Shown here: in pieces, positions 23,801 to 32,578 of the stretch
How positions within the stretch are numbered: position 1 is the stretch's first letter
Layout of the letters: each line of letters starts with the position of its first letter
Assembly (NCBI GenBank): GCA_029718625.1
Contig: CM056391.1
Span: 22,383,305 to 22,447,304, forward strand
Direction of reading: 5' to 3'
From: Synaphobranchus kaupii
Taxonomy: Eukaryota > Chordata > Actinopteri > Anguilliformes > Synaphobranchidae
DNA: 64,000 bases
Notes under the pieces: model-generated
What the model was told of the DNA's origin: nothing
Database searches by the model: none
What the model saw: the letters and a program-made list of their open reading frames with translations, nothing else
Position numbers and translations under genes: made by a program

Positions 23801-25944
23801 TTTGCTTCAGTCATGCCGAAGACATAAGTTGTGTATACGGAAATAAGAAGCAATTCATTATTGATGAGTATATCTGCATTCTATGACAAAGTCACAAGAT
23901 GCAAAAATATACCACTGTATAAGAACATCCTTATCCATAAACTTTGTGGACATTATAGCTTTTTTCTATCTCTTCCCCCTCTCCATTTTTCTCACGTTTC
24001 ATTCTCCTGCAGTGTGTTCGTTCAGCTATTCTCAGATAAGCCTCTCTCCTGCTCTCTCAAAGGTGCGCCGACCGTGGCCGCCATATTATAAAACCCCTCC
24101 ACGACGTCTTGCAAGTGTTTCCATCGTCCATTTCCGTGTTGAAATGGCCTTGATCCAGAACTTATTTTCGCGAGCACAACATAGACTTAATTCGTAAGTT
24201 GTGGTTGGGGGGCTATTGACAAAGCTCATCCAGTGCTCGCAAACTTGAAATAGCGGAGGCAGAACACTCCATTGGAACAAGTGACACCCGCTGGAAATTT
24301 TGCCTCTCGCTTTAGTGTCGTCTTTATTCACATCAATTAAACGATCGGAGTACGACTTCGTAAAGGCAGTTTAATCATCCAAAAGATTACCCTTGAGGAA
24401 CAAATCGCCCCGGCAGCGTCCCAGGCTTTGAAAGGCAAGCGCCAAAAACTTCATTCACAATCACAGACTTGGCGCATTTTCATCAGCAGTGGGGATCTGC
24501 TCTTTTAGTGCTGCATGCATTACGCTGTTGTCCAAAAAGCGCTTGCTGCAAACACTGAGAACAAACACATCTGAGAAATCCAACAGTCTGGGTGCAACAG
24601 TTAAGTTTTGATGCAACTTCCTATACTTCCAGCTCACAAATTGCAGTGGCCCTTCTCCCAAATCACTTCTAGGCTACGCCATTTAATCAGCATTTCCGTT
24701 GTGCATTTTAAAAATCACCACCCGTGAATCTGATAGAGGCAACTCCGCCTTTTTCCTAAGAATTCAATTCGATACATTTTCTTCCAGGACATAGCTTTTT
24801 GGCTGCTTATTGAAACACCTGCTGTTATCCACTGGTACAGATGCATGGATCTAACCATGAAACATGCACTGATAAGCTGGGGTCCGTTTGCATTGGCTTC
24901 TGGTGTAGTTCTGTGGAGGTATGTCACAGGCCGACAACACGGCTTCCTACAACACCTTGGGTTCATTCCAATTGCTTATTTTAACTCCTTGTATCATTTC
25001 CTTGCTCCTTAGCTCCGCCCAGCAGAGGACGCCAGGAAAGGATGCAAGGGTGGAGGAAATAAGGCAACATGTATTAGGCAAATGGAATGTCCTTGCATTA
25101 TCGTCACATTATGCTCACGTGCTTCACCTATAATGCTTTTTAGCTTATATTTTCATCAATAAACGGTGCTTTTGTTAGTTATAAAGAATGAGTGTCATTA
25201 TGGAATAGCGCTTTTTAATAAATGGAAAGGAACTGTAAAATTGCATTTGTGTAGGGGTGTGCCAGCGACGTGGCAGATGTGGAGTGGTGGATAATTTATA
25301 CACGTCACGTGTTCTGAGAAAACGCTTCAGCAAAGGCTACATCTGTGCTTCCTCACTGAATAATCCTCCGGGAGTCTCGTCGTTCCCCACTCCTCGCTCC
25401 TCAGAGGAGCATTTAGCGGTTTGGAATGGCCTTAAAGATGGCGAACCTCGATCGATTTCCGGGTCAGGCGAGAACCGAGGAGAAGAGGACGGATAAAATA
25501 AGCGATTGGAATCCACCCCTTGCTGTTGTAACCGATAATGAATGAACGTCAAGTTAACTTTGTAAATGCAATTGAAACATGACGCAAATAAAACAAACAC
25601 ACCATCTCATCACTGCCATTACTTTGCATAAGGTTCGTTATGACGTAGTATGCGCGACTTCGTGCAGCAGCCGCTACTAGTACGGTGTAGATGAGCCTTA
25701 AAGTATCAATGTATTTAGCTAATAATACAGATGAGCACTGGGTGGGTAGGAGTAACACAAATCAAATTCGGGGCAAATCCATACTTGGTCTGGTGTTTGT
25801 AGTGACTTTAGAGCTACGGATCTCTCCAACAAAAATGGGTTCATCATCGTCGTCATCGTCATCATCCACCAAATTAATTTCGGGGATTCTCCTTTGCCAT
25901 GGCTCCAGCTCCTCCTCCTCACACTCCATAAAAAGCTCCGACAT
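11237..25944 (-). CDS. znf280d: ZNF280D, C2H2 zinc-finger protein (POGZ-related), complete coding set
   Basis: Nineteen exons splice in phase to 3210 nt, about 1069 residues. Order: N-terminal [17 protein letters not shown] acidic motif (shared by POGZ and ZNF280C/D) with an Asp run and DEPIFVGEI (1-53); a Gln/Pro/Thr-rich low-complexity region (about 54-334); a first finger CPRCNIQF...H..YCC (about 352-374); then [17 protein letters not shown]; six closely spaced C2H2 fingers (about 430-610) including [58 protein letters not shown] and [10 protein letters not shown]; a Ser/Lys-rich linker; two distal Cys/His clusters (about 716-812); and an acidic tail with [20 protein letters not shown] (exon 19). 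Finger order and conserved C-terminus match ZNF280D, and the MNS1-ZNF280D-TCF12 order separates it from ZNF280C. The family is nuclear and presumed DNA/chromatin binding; its specific targets are not known to me. Start is the first ATG, just after the acceptor of the first coding exon. Confidence 0.93.
11956..12008 (-). CDS. znf280d: ZNF280D coding exon 18
   Basis: Acceptor AATAG before 12008, donor GTAATT after 11956; 53 nt, encoding [17 protein letters not shown] and two bases of an Arg codon completed by the last exon. Confidence 0.78.
12214..12253 (-). CDS. znf280d: ZNF280D coding exon 17
   Basis: Acceptor AACAG before 12253, donor GTTCGT after 12214; 40 nt, encoding [13 protein letters not shown]. 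Short and weakly conserved, but both splice sites and phase fit. Confidence 0.72.
13323..13353 (-). CDS. znf280d: ZNF280D coding exon 16 (31-nt microexon)
   Basis: Acceptor CTTGCAG before 13353 and donor GTGAGT after 13323 enclose 31 nt, encoding LSMEGKPKT between two split codons. It is required to keep frame between exons 15 and 17. Confidence 0.75.
13497..13615 (-). CDS. znf280d: ZNF280D coding exon 15
   Basis: Acceptor TTTTTTTAG before 13615, donor GTAGTG after 13497; 119 nt. It encodes [20 protein letters not shown] and then [18 protein letters not shown], the second distal Cys/His cluster; closely matches [12 protein letters not shown] in mammals. Confidence 0.92.
13889..13951 (-). CDS. 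znf280d: ZNF280D coding exon 14
   Basis: Acceptor CTGCAG before 13951, donor GTACGT after 13889; 63 nt. It encodes [20 protein letters not shown], a basic stretch supplying the last His of the distal cluster. Confidence 0.87.
14050..14190 (-). CDS. znf280d: ZNF280D coding exon 13
   Basis: Acceptor TCCCAG before 14190, donor GTGACG after 14050; 141 nt. It encodes [20 protein letters not shown] and [19 protein letters not shown], the first distal Cys/His cluster, equivalent to HKCIECCSEIKDF... in mammals. Confidence 0.92.
14489..14739 (-). CDS. znf280d: ZNF280D coding exon 12
   Basis: Acceptor GTTCAG before 14739, donor GTAGTT after 14489; 251 nt. It begins [20 protein letters not shown] and continues with a Ser/Lys/Pro-rich linker to SNEALRKV. 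The family motif GTKVTIRAS spans this junction. Confidence 0.9.
14848..14982 (-). CDS. znf280d: ZNF280D coding exon 11
   Basis: Acceptor TTTCCAG before 14982, donor GTATAG after 14848; 135 nt, phase 0. It encodes [20 protein letters not shown] (finger 7) and then LEGLPPGTK, a hallmark of the POGZ/ZNF280 family. The Sleeping Beauty-type element lies in the intron before this exon. Confidence 0.93.
15406..16903 (-). mobile_element. Sleeping Beauty-type Tc1 transposon, inactive copy
   Basis: The element starts TACAGTTGAAGTCGAAAGTT and ends AACTTCCGACTTCAACTGTA. Each end has an outer and an inner direct repeat containing GTTTACATACAC-like cores (inner copies near 15610 and 16680), the IR/DR arrangement of salmonid Tss1/Sleeping Beauty elements. 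The minus strand carries transposase remnants: [20 protein letters not shown] from about 16534 (paired-like DNA-binding domain with GRR-type AT hook, SGRRLILS), then [20 protein letters not shown] with [13 protein letters not shown] (second Asp), and [20 protein letters not shown] in shifted frames (Glu). Frameshifts break it at least twice. It sits in the ZNF280D intron between coding exons 10 and 11, antisense-neutral because both read on the minus strand. Confidence 0.95.
16130..16534 (-). pseudogene. Sleeping Beauty-type transposase, 5' portion
   Basis: This open stretch encodes the N-terminal DNA-binding half: [20 protein letters not shown], a second helix-turn-helix with [20 protein letters not shown], and VLYRHNLK. 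It then leaves the family sequence near [16 protein letters not shown], which shows the catalytic WSDE-like region fused after a deletion or shift. Downstream pieces at 15834-16025 and 15661-15852 carry the rest in other frames. Confidence 0.85.
17343..17489 (-). CDS. znf280d: ZNF280D coding exon 10
   Basis: Acceptor CCCCAG before 17489, donor GTGAGA after 17343; 147 nt, phase 0 at both ends. It encodes [20 protein letters not shown] and [20 protein letters not shown], covering fingers 5 and 6. Confidence 0.94.
17563..17586. repeat. (AAAT)n microsatellite at a splice donor
   Basis: A run of AAAT units begins at the second base of the ZNF280D exon 9 donor (minus strand GTATTTATTT...). The intron it occupies is only 98 nt long. 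Confidence 0.9.
17588..17688 (-). CDS. znf280d: ZNF280D coding exon 9
   Basis: Acceptor TTTCAG before 17688, donor GTATTT after 17588; 101 nt. It encodes [20 protein letters not shown] and [14 protein letters not shown] (finger 4 and the inter-finger linker). The donor runs straight into an (AAAT)n microsatellite. Confidence 0.93.
17973..18130 (-). CDS. znf280d: ZNF280D coding exon 8
   Basis: Acceptor TCGCAG before 18130, donor GTACGG after 17973; 158 nt. It encodes [20 protein letters not shown] and [20 protein letters not shown], finishing finger 2 and encoding finger 3, and ends in HSPYEST. Confidence 0.93.
18131..20791. other. ZNF280D intron 7
   Basis: No exon is needed here for phase, and none is visible. 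It holds a SINE-like repeat (19937-20317) and an ATTCT-type tail near 19420 (GGGAAAGTAATTCTATTC) resembling the end of a non-LTR element. Confidence 0.6.
19937..20317 (-). mobile_element. SINE-like repeat, copy 1
   Basis: Read on the minus strand it begins GGCTGCTGGGTGGCTCATTT and contains GGATGGAATCC about 60 bases in, positions suggestive of tRNA-type A and B boxes. It ends with a body that includes CATTCCAAATTAGGGTGGG and TGGGTGCCAAAT. A second copy is at 28312-28510. Class is inferred; the B box is imperfect. Confidence 0.5.
20792..21018 (-). CDS. znf280d: ZNF280D coding exon 7
   Basis: Acceptor CCCGCAG before 21018, donor GTATTG after 20792; 227 nt, ending two bases into an Arg codon. 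It starts with YCC, then encodes [20 protein letters not shown] and [14 protein letters not shown], the first half of finger 2. Confidence 0.92.
21195..21304 (-). CDS. znf280d: ZNF280D coding exon 6 (first zinc finger)
   Basis: Acceptor TTTACAG before 21304, donor GTGAGT after 21195; 110 nt. It encodes [20 protein letters not shown] and PMRNHMR; the finger's last ligands (YCC) come from the next exon, as in mammalian ZNF280 proteins. Confidence 0.9.
21561..21641 (-). CDS. znf280d: ZNF280D coding exon 5
   Basis: Acceptor CTTGCAG before 21641, donor GTGCGA after 21561; 81 nt. It encodes [20 protein letters not shown] followed by KRTKLEL. The two KR-containing patches could be nuclear-localisation signals (inference). 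Confidence 0.82.
21750..22067 (-). CDS. znf280d: ZNF280D coding exon 4
   Basis: Acceptor CTCGCAG before 22067, donor GTACGC after 21750; 318 nt. It encodes a Gln/Pro/Val-rich segment, [20 protein letters not shown] through [18 protein letters not shown] to [11 protein letters not shown]. It looks like an unstructured, activation-domain-like stretch. Confidence 0.87.
22831..22930 (-). CDS. znf280d: ZNF280D coding exon 3
   Basis: Acceptor CATTCAG before 22930, donor GTACAT after 22831; 100 nt. It encodes [20 protein letters not shown] then [13 protein letters not shown], in phase with both neighbours. Confidence 0.85.
23143..23486 (-). CDS. znf280d: ZNF280D coding exon 2
   Basis: Acceptor GCTCAG before 23486, donor GTAGCA after 23143; 344 nt. 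It encodes a Pro/Ala/Thr/Val-rich low-complexity segment ([20 protein letters not shown] to HPIIINNQ) with no finger. I do not recall it in mammalian ZNF280D, where this interval is a different Ser/Asn-rich sequence. Confidence 0.85.
23487..25784. other. ZNF280D intron 1 (between coding exons 1 and 2)
   Basis: No additional in-phase exon was identified. Two housekeeping-promoter-like spots occur: GCCGCCATATTATAAAA near 24076 and AAAGATGGCGAAC with an adjacent ATTTCCGGGT near 25435-25465 (YY1-like and ETS-like cores). Confidence 0.5.
25785..25944 (-). CDS. znf280d: ZNF280D coding exon 1
   Basis: The acceptor CCCCCCAG before 25951 is followed by seven untranslated bases and the ATG at 25944-25942. 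It encodes [20 protein letters not shown], a run of eight Asp, then [13 protein letters not shown]. The donor GTATGG after 25785 is weak but gives the right phase for coding exon 2 (split Ser codon). An unannotated small exon in the 2.3-kb intron that follows cannot be excluded. Confidence 0.85.
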
Positions 25945-26080
25945 TTTGAAACTGGGGGGGAAGTATATAAGGTTACTCACGACGCGTACAATGACCTGAC
26001 ACGCGTTTTAACTTTGCATTTCTTACACACGACTGATAACATTGGTTTGAGGAAGTTTGATTAGGGCAGTGTCTGTGTCA

Positions 26081-26329
26081 AAGGGCCGAAATATACTTTA
26101 CGCAAATACGCGAACGCTTCCAGTTTTTCTTTTCCCATGACATTTGTGAAAGACAAACCAGAGGAAAGCACAGATAGAACAAGAAAGTTGTTTACTGTTG
26201 TTGCCTGCTATAGCGTCCCTCGCTGCAACGCTCTGGTTCGTCTTTCACAAATGTAATGGCAAACGAAAAACTTTGCGTAGCTCGATGCGTCCACGTTCAC
26301 GTATTTGCGTGAGGCATGTTTCGGCCCTT
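26081..26329. mobile_element. 249-bp MITE with terminal inverted repeats
   Basis: AAGGGCCGAAATATACTTTA then ACGCAAATACGCGAACG at the left is mirrored by CGTTCACGTATTTGCGT and GTTTCGGCCCTT at the right. A second inner inverted pair surrounds TTTGTGAAAGAC / GTCTTTCACAAA. No coding capacity. It lies upstream of the ZNF280D start, within the 5' intron if the first exon is near 27200. Confidence 0.85.
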
Positions 26330-27193
26330 AACGTTACTAGCTAACGTTAAAATAAGATAAGGCCCATGTTTTCAAAGTACTGCTGCGTCTAAAATCTAGA
26401 AGCTAGCCATTGGATTTAAGTCAAATGCAATTGAGAGCACCAGATGTACGTTAACCTTGCTTTATTAACTAAAATGGTGTTAGGTTTATCACTCGTCCAA
26501 TTTAGCTAACCTTAATTAGCAAACGCTGCAGGGTGAGAGTACTGCCATGTTCGGTGGATCCAGCGTGTTAGCTAGCCATCTAGTTAGCATTGCTAAGTAT
26601 CTCAGCTAGCTAGCTAGTGCTGCATAGTTTGAAGCTCATCCAATGTTTCTGGTATATTTCACGAACAATGCAAATTGTTGTCCAGATAGCTCATATGATA
26701 ACGCATTGGTTTAATATCGATATAGTATGCAAGTTTAAGTTGCAGGACCAAATAAGAGCTAATTAACGTAATGTTTGCTAGTAAATGAGCTAGTCAGTAG
26801 AGTGCTAACGTTAGTGCCGCCCCTTGCCATCCCATACCTTTTGTCAACAAATGCATCCAACTGCTTGTTTGTATACCGCTGGAAACATATTGAATACTTT
26901 AGCTGTCAACAATCAACATTGTAGAATGGTCTCCGCTGGAGTTTTTCTTCGACTCACCGCAAATAGAGGCAACATAACGTTAAGTAAAATATATAAAACC
27001 ACCACAACACACTAGCTAACATTAGCAAGTTGGCTAGCTAACCGAACATGGCGTCCGGCGCAACAACAGCAGCCGCTAGACAGTGTTCCGACTTTAATCT
27101 GACCCATTACTCTACCTCGATGGGACAAGAGAGTGTAGTATAATCACACAAAGCATGTTTAAAAACTCGAATTTGAGTAAAATGATAATTTAC

Positions 27194-27290
27194 CCGTTAT
27201 GTGTAATCAGAAGAAACGCATTATTCCCTCGGAGCCAGGATCGTATTCGGGGAGTTTACAAGGAGAAGTGTAGTGGATGATGGGTATTTT
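27194..27290 (-). other. candidate non-coding first exon of ZNF280D
   Basis: The first coding exon has an acceptor only 7 nt before the ATG, so an upstream untranslated exon must exist. On the minus strand a good donor (ACGG then GTAAAT) occurs at 27194, preceded by a moderately GC-rich stretch, and an AACATGGCGTC YY1-like site lies near 27045. This is the best candidate seen, but cannot be proven from sequence alone. Confidence 0.3.
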
Positions 27291-28311
27291 TTTCCATGCA
27301 ACCTGAGCACAGATACTCAATACTATCGGATAAGCAACTCCTCCTTCCATCCCCAGTCTCAGGGATGCGTAGGGTCCGACCCGGGATCCCGAAATAACAC
27401 AAATGTGGTTTCTAAAAATTTTTAAAAATGCCGTGGTTTCTAAGATAGCTTACTTCCAAAGACCGTTAAATGAATGGTATGTAGCTATACTTAGAAATGT
27501 GAAGAGGCATTACAACTGACATTACATATGTTATTGATTGACGGTTAAGCTGGTGTAGTCAGCCTATCGCGAAAAGAGAAATGGGAGACAGCTATAAAAT
27601 ATTGCGAGTTTCATAAATTCAAAGTAACATTTGTCTTAAATCAAATTAAATGGCTTCTCAAGTTGTTTATGCAGGTAATATGTGGAACAACTTAAGTTAT
27701 CCCAAACTAAATTTTGGTTATAGGGCTTATTGCTAAATTATAAGGTTTTTATGACCATTTAAGCACAATGTATACATGATTTGGAATTGTATAAAATGAG
27801 GTACTGTTGAGAATGTGAAATGAAAATGTTCCAAATGCTGACTGGATTGCAAATAAAACCTTGTTCTGTTTCACTTACACCAAGCATACATGAACATCTG
27901 TACTGATAACCAGGGCAAATAACCAGCAGTTACGATCTTGTCTTACTTTTCATTGGCGTTTGAATGGCCGTGACTCACTAGAGATCAGTTTAATTCAACT
28001 TTTACAACATTGCTGAAACTTTATCTTCACTTGGGTGGGAGCAAATAATTTGACTCAAGCTACATGGAGTAAGCTATCTTGTAGGCCAATAAATATCTTT
28101 ATTTGGTGATAATTGCAAGGAGCTGCAATAACCTGAATGGTGTCAGTTTGCACTTAGAAGTGCATGCTGTTTGGAACTCAAAGCAACCACAAAATGATAA
28201 AACTAGAGATAATAACAGTTAGAGACATCTATTATTACTACATGTAGTCTCATCACTATTATTTTATAAAGAAATTTGCCACCTTTATTAGCCTACCCAT
28301 GTTTTTTTTTA

Positions 28312-28510
28312 TTTTACTAAATTTGGCACCCAGCCTTGGGCTGAGCCAATTCCCACCCCAATTTGGAATGGCCAATCGTCTGCAACTGCAGCCACGTTCA
28401 GAGATTCAGGAGAGTGTGTACATCCAGCCACATGTCGCCCTATGGAGCTACTGCCAACGTTGGCACTGGTACAGTCTGGATTCAATCCGAGTCTGTGAGA
28501 CTATAGTAGG
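28312..28510 (-). mobile_element. SINE-like repeat, copy 2
   Basis: It shares with the 19937-20317 copy the sequences AAATTTGGCACCCA, GGGCTGAGC, CAATTCCCACCC and AATTTGGAATG, in the same order and orientation, with clear divergence, and ends near GGATTCAATCCGAGTCTGTG, a B-box-like position. This copy lacks the outer head present in copy 1. Confidence 0.5.
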
Positions 28511-28766
28511 CTTAGGCTACCCATGTTTTTTTTTAACACTAATGACCAAGATATCAGTAGTCAACATGAAATGATTCTGTTCTGACCAAACATGAAAGCA
28601 GAATTCAATGATGTAAGCTAATTTTATTATTTTCTACATAAATTACTTTATTTGAAAAAGAGGAAGAAGAACAAACAGGTTCAGTTAGTGTAAAAAAATA
28701 TATTTTAAATCATGAGATCTATAGATTTTTTTTTCCAATGTAAGAACTTTGTAGCATTTCACGTAA

Positions 28767-28914
28767 GGCACTCTCAGAAGAAAGGGTTCCAAAAAAATTC
28801 CTTTGTGTCTCCATAGAGGAACCCTATCTAGTTCAAGGGTTCTTTGCTGGCCAAAATGGTTCAATCTGGGAGCTTTCACACAAGCCAAAGAACCATTTTT
28901 TTCTGAGAGTGTGC
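28767..28914. mobile_element. 148-bp MITE, CACTCTCAGAA type
   Basis: Ends are GGCACTCTCAGAAGAAAGGG and TTTTTTTCTGAGAGTGTGC, with GGTTCC / GAACC continuing the inverted repeat inward. No coding capacity. I recall similar 'ACTCTCAGAA...GGTTC' elements as frequent in fish genomes. Confidence 0.8.
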
Positions 28915-29327
28915 TCTTCTTTGGAAAAGATGGTCTACACAGTTGGTGAGTGGGATTGTTATATACGTATTGTTATATGATCATATATACTTAAGATAAA
29001 CAGGCAAACACAAAAGAGCTGAGCCATTGATTCAGTGGGAGGTTCTTCATAGGCAACTCTTGTTCTAATGGTATATTCCATGCTGTGCTAAACTGAGGCT
29101 CCCAAATGGCTCTGTCAGTAAAGGCAATCACCACAAGTTTAAACTATTGCTGGTAGTCAATCAGAGAAAATTGGCTTTGTCTTACTAGGGATAGGGTGAG
29201 TGTAGGTTGGCCCGGGTGTCTTGAATTACTATTATTTTAGTTTCACTGTTATACTGTATATGTTTCCATTCTGTTTCCTATAATAAAAAAACTATTGGTT
29301 TGCATAACCACATGGTAAGGTATGGAA

Positions 29328-30117
29328 CAGGGCCGGACTGGGACCACAATTCAGCTCTGGCATTTGTGGTCTTGACCGGCCCATTTGATTATTATCAAGA
29401 ACTAAGTCTACATACAAAAGTTAAAAGTCTACATACAAACACATTCACACACGCATGCATGGCACGGCGGCCAAAAACACACGCCAACTTTACATGCCTT
29501 TACATGACCAATTTATACGTATATGACCAAGCCACAACTGAATAGAATAGAATATGAAAATAATAACTGTCCTACCACTCTCCATCTCTCTCTTGCAACA
29601 AGGCAGTCACACCAGTGTCGCGTACAATTCTTTCCAGCGTATAAAATTTTCCCACTTCCAGGTCCATTGCTTGACTGTATGTCTCGCTAGCTACTAGCAC
29701 CTAGCACCTAGCACTGAACTGTGTCAATTATATGCTCCATGCTAGCCAGCAATCTACAAGTAGTTTGATAATTTTCCAGTTCAATTGGCCTGTAAATAAA
29801 CATTATTAGCGAGTTCTACACTCGCATTACGTAGCACAAATGCTAGCTACTGACCACGATGGGTTCAAAAAGATAGCTTGTCTTTTCATAAACGTACACA
29901 ACGAAAGTGTTATCTGATTGGGCATTGCTCAACTTCCCGCTCGTAGTTGAGCAGTGATTGGTTATTTGTCCTGTTCGAGTGACGTACCCAGATGTATCCA
30001 GGAAAAATTATACGCTGGGAAGAATTATAGCCTACACTACATCAGCCCAAAACAGTAGAAAATCAGACCAGCCCTTCAGGCATTTGCCAGAACTGCCAGA
30101 TGGCCAGTCCGGGCCTG
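29328..30117. mobile_element. hAT-type non-autonomous transposon with 8-bp target duplication
   Basis: Ends CAGGGCCGGACTGGGAC and GGCCAGTCCGGGCCTG are inverted repeats, and the element is flanked on both sides by GTATGGAA (29320-29327 and 30118-30125), an exact 8-bp target-site duplication as hAT transposases make. The CAG start and CTG end also fit hAT. Subterminal sequences (TTCTTTCCAGCGTATAA near 29630 and TTATACGCTGGGAAGAA near 30008) form an inner inverted pair. No transposase is encoded in its 790 bp. Confidence 0.9.
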
Positions 30118-30754
30118 GTATGGAAACAATATGCAGTGCAATGTAAAAACCATTTTCTTTGTAGTCCATATGACAAGATTCAAAGCCTAGCCCTTGCTGT
30201 AAGTGAGTGCAATGCATTTTTTGGTGACCTCAGGAACAAAAGCTCACCAGAGGATTTAAAAATAATTCAAAATATATTGCTTCCTAATACCTGAAATTGC
30301 ATGGTGGGAATGAACATACTTGTTCTATTTCATATCAGTCAACACACCACGGTATGGGTCATCCTTGACGAGAGGGTGAGCTACCAGGGGACTGATTAAC
30401 CGCCACTACGGAGCGGACACCACGTCCACCATAAGTATGGTGCATGTCCACCGCCCATTCTCTTTTTGCCTCCTTGAGGTTGAGTGTGAGATTTTTGAAT
30501 CTTTGCTTTCGCCTGGATCCGTGAAATTGCAGCACCTCTTTTCCCTGTCCCGCTGCCAACCGGCGCCTCTTCTTAAAAAGAAGTGCGCTACCCAAGGATT
30601 TTCTCCCCCAGAAACGGGTTACATAGCAGTTGTGATAATCTAGCTACTGTTTGGCGCAGGTGTGCACATAAAGTAGAATAAATCCGTAGTATTTATTCAG
30701 TATGGTCATTTAAGCGGCTCATTGCTGTCCTTATTTTCAAACTATATCAGTTTT

Positions 30755-30856
30755 CCCCTATGGAAAAAGAATATGCTGCAGTATATTGTAAATATATCAA
30801 AATTATCTTCACAATATATTTAAAATATACTGCAGTATATTACATTTCCATAAGGG
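30755..30856 (+). mobile_element. 102-bp palindromic MITE, copy 1
   Basis: CCCCTATGGAAA at the left pairs with TTTCCATAAGGG at the right, and the interior is a near-perfect inverted repeat with two TACTGCAGTATA-like palindromes. The reverse complement recurs at 51339-51440 at the same length. Confidence 0.85.
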
Positions 30857-31230
30857 TTACTACTGATATATTTCACTTTCAGCAACGTGTGGCGTTTTGA
30901 TCTTACTGAGTGATGCGTGTGTGGATTTCCAGTAAGGTTATTTGGTAGAGTTTGTTTACCATGGGTGCTGTTCACTGCTGTTTCCTTTTTGAAATAACCT
31001 ATAGTGAGTTTAATTGGATTACATGTTTGTTGTTACAAACATTCAAGAGCTGAAAGGAGCCTCTTTTCCTTAAAAAGGATTATGCTACCTGAGGCATTTT
31101 TACTCCCAACAACACGGTGCATTGTATTTTGTGATTAAACTACTGATTGACGCGTGTGTGCGCATATAAGTAAGGTTAAGTTTGTTTACTGTGGTTGTTT
31201 GGGCAGCTCCCTGCCTTTCTCCTTTTGAAT

Positions 31231-31766
31231 TACAGTACTGTGCAAAAGTCTTAGGCATTCTGTAAAGCGAGGATGCTTTCAAAAATAATGAAATGTAAAG
31301 TTTCTAAATATCAAACAATTGACTATAAAGAGAAGTAAATGGTAAAAAACTAAATCAAATCAATATTTGGTGTGACCACCCTCTGCCTTTGCATCAATTC
31401 TCTTAGGTACACTGTTAGGTACACAGTTTTATAAGAAAATCAGCTGGTAGGTTGTTCCAAGCATCTTGGAGAACTTGCCACAGTTCTTCTGCAGACTTTG
31501 GCTGTCTCGCTTGCTTCTGTCTGTCCAGGTAATCCCAGACAGCCTTGATGATGTTTAGATCAAGGCTCTGTGGAGGCCATACCATCTGTTGCAGAACTCC
31601 TCGCTCTTCTTTTTGCTGAAGATAGTTCAATTAATTTTTTCGAAAATGAATGTTTGGAAATCGAAAATGTGCTCTTTTCTACTGACAAATAGAAGACAAA
31701 AAAATAAACATCTAAAAAATGTATATAAAAAATCTAGGGTGCCTAAGAATATTGCACAGTACTGTA
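31231..31766 (-). mobile_element. Tc1-like deletion derivative (536 bp)
   Basis: Both ends carry TACAGTACTGTGCAAAAGTC-type inverted repeats ending in TA (right end GCACAGTACTGTA). Inside, the minus strand retains a transposase C-terminal piece, MVWPPQSLDLNIIKAVWDYL, with the final catalytic-region Glu replaced (NIIKAVW where NPIENLW is usual). Most of the transposase is deleted, so it is a non-autonomous copy. Confidence 0.88.
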
Positions 31767-32230
31767 TATCAGTGTTACTGCTGATATCTTTCTGGTTATA
31801 ATAACCTGTACTGAATTTAATTGGATTACATTTTTGTTGTAACAAACATTCAAAATCTGCAGGAGCCTCTTTTCCTTAAAACACTATCTGATGCATTTTC
31901 ACTACCAGTAACCAGCAACAGGTTGCTTTGTATTTTGCGGTTAATCTGCCGAATGACGCATACGCGCATTTCTGGTAAGGTAAATCGGTAGTGTTTGTAC
32001 TGATATTTTTCTGGCTATGGTAGCCTATATTTATTTAATTGGTTTTACATTTTCATTGTTAAACACAGGTAAAAGCTTGTGGCCCTGCAGTAGTAGGCTA
32101 TTGTTCGGGCCCTTGGCTTATTGTTGTTGTGTGCACTTCAGCATTAAGTATGTGAGAAGGTGCGCAGAATTGGTGGCTCGTCTGGGGAGGACGTCCCACC
32201 TGGCCAATCGGTTTGTAAGGAGCGTGATGA

Positions 32231-32578
32231 GGCACCAGCAGCTACACCTGCTCTACTTCCCAGCATACATCGCCTTTGTAGAAGGGGCTTTCAATGCCTG
32301 AGGCATCTCTAGCACCCTGGATCTAGGCGCCAAAGCAACCTCCGTCCAGGGGCTAAATCGTGCAGGCTGTAAATCCAAAGGTTTGGATGCCATAGCAGGC
32401 CTTGGCCCTGCGACAGCATATCCGTTCTGGTTGGGAGGCGCCCCAGTAGCAACTCCCTCAAGTCTGACATCCAGGTCTGATGGGGTCAGTTTGGGGCAGC
32501 AAGTCCCTGATCCTTGCCAGAAGCACTGGCAGGAGAGGAAAAGTGGGAAAGCATAAAGCAGAGCTGGAGGCCACTGGC
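32231..32578 (-). repeat. inverted copy of a DIRS internal segment (left arm)
   Basis: This stretch is the reverse complement of 33697-34038 with scattered differences. Both contain TTTGGATTTACAGCC / GGCTGTAAATCCAAA and GACTTGCTGCCCCAAAC / GTTTGGGGCAGCAAGTC. It lies just outside the left inverted repeat of the DIRS-like element, so it is a second, rearranged piece of the same family. A short part recurs in direct orientation at 33049-33106. Confidence 0.85.

Larger units (their letters stand above)
30560..32070. repeat. three diverged copies of a ~130-bp module
   Basis: Modules near 30560, 31048 and 31861 each run from GCCTCTTTTCCTTAAAA-like sequence through a GCTACC/ATCTGA..GCATTTT core and GGTT..GCATTGTATTTTGTG-like sequence to TGACGC(A/G)T..GCGCAT. 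A leading TTTAATTGGATTACAT segment precedes the last two and recurs near 32033. The copies have been separated by later insertions (palindromic MITE at 30755, Tc1-type MITE at 31231). Confidence 0.6.

Noticed and set aside
25350..25500. Alternative promoter in ZNF280D intron (YY1-like plus ETS-like sites)
   Set aside because: Motifs are short, and there is no first exon with a donor that would join the coding exons. It may equally be part of a dispersed repeat.
30359..30595. GC-rich stretch resembling a small structural RNA gene
   Set aside because: I compared it mentally with U1-U12, 7SK, RNase MRP and vault RNAs and found no matching signature, so it is not listed as an RNA gene.
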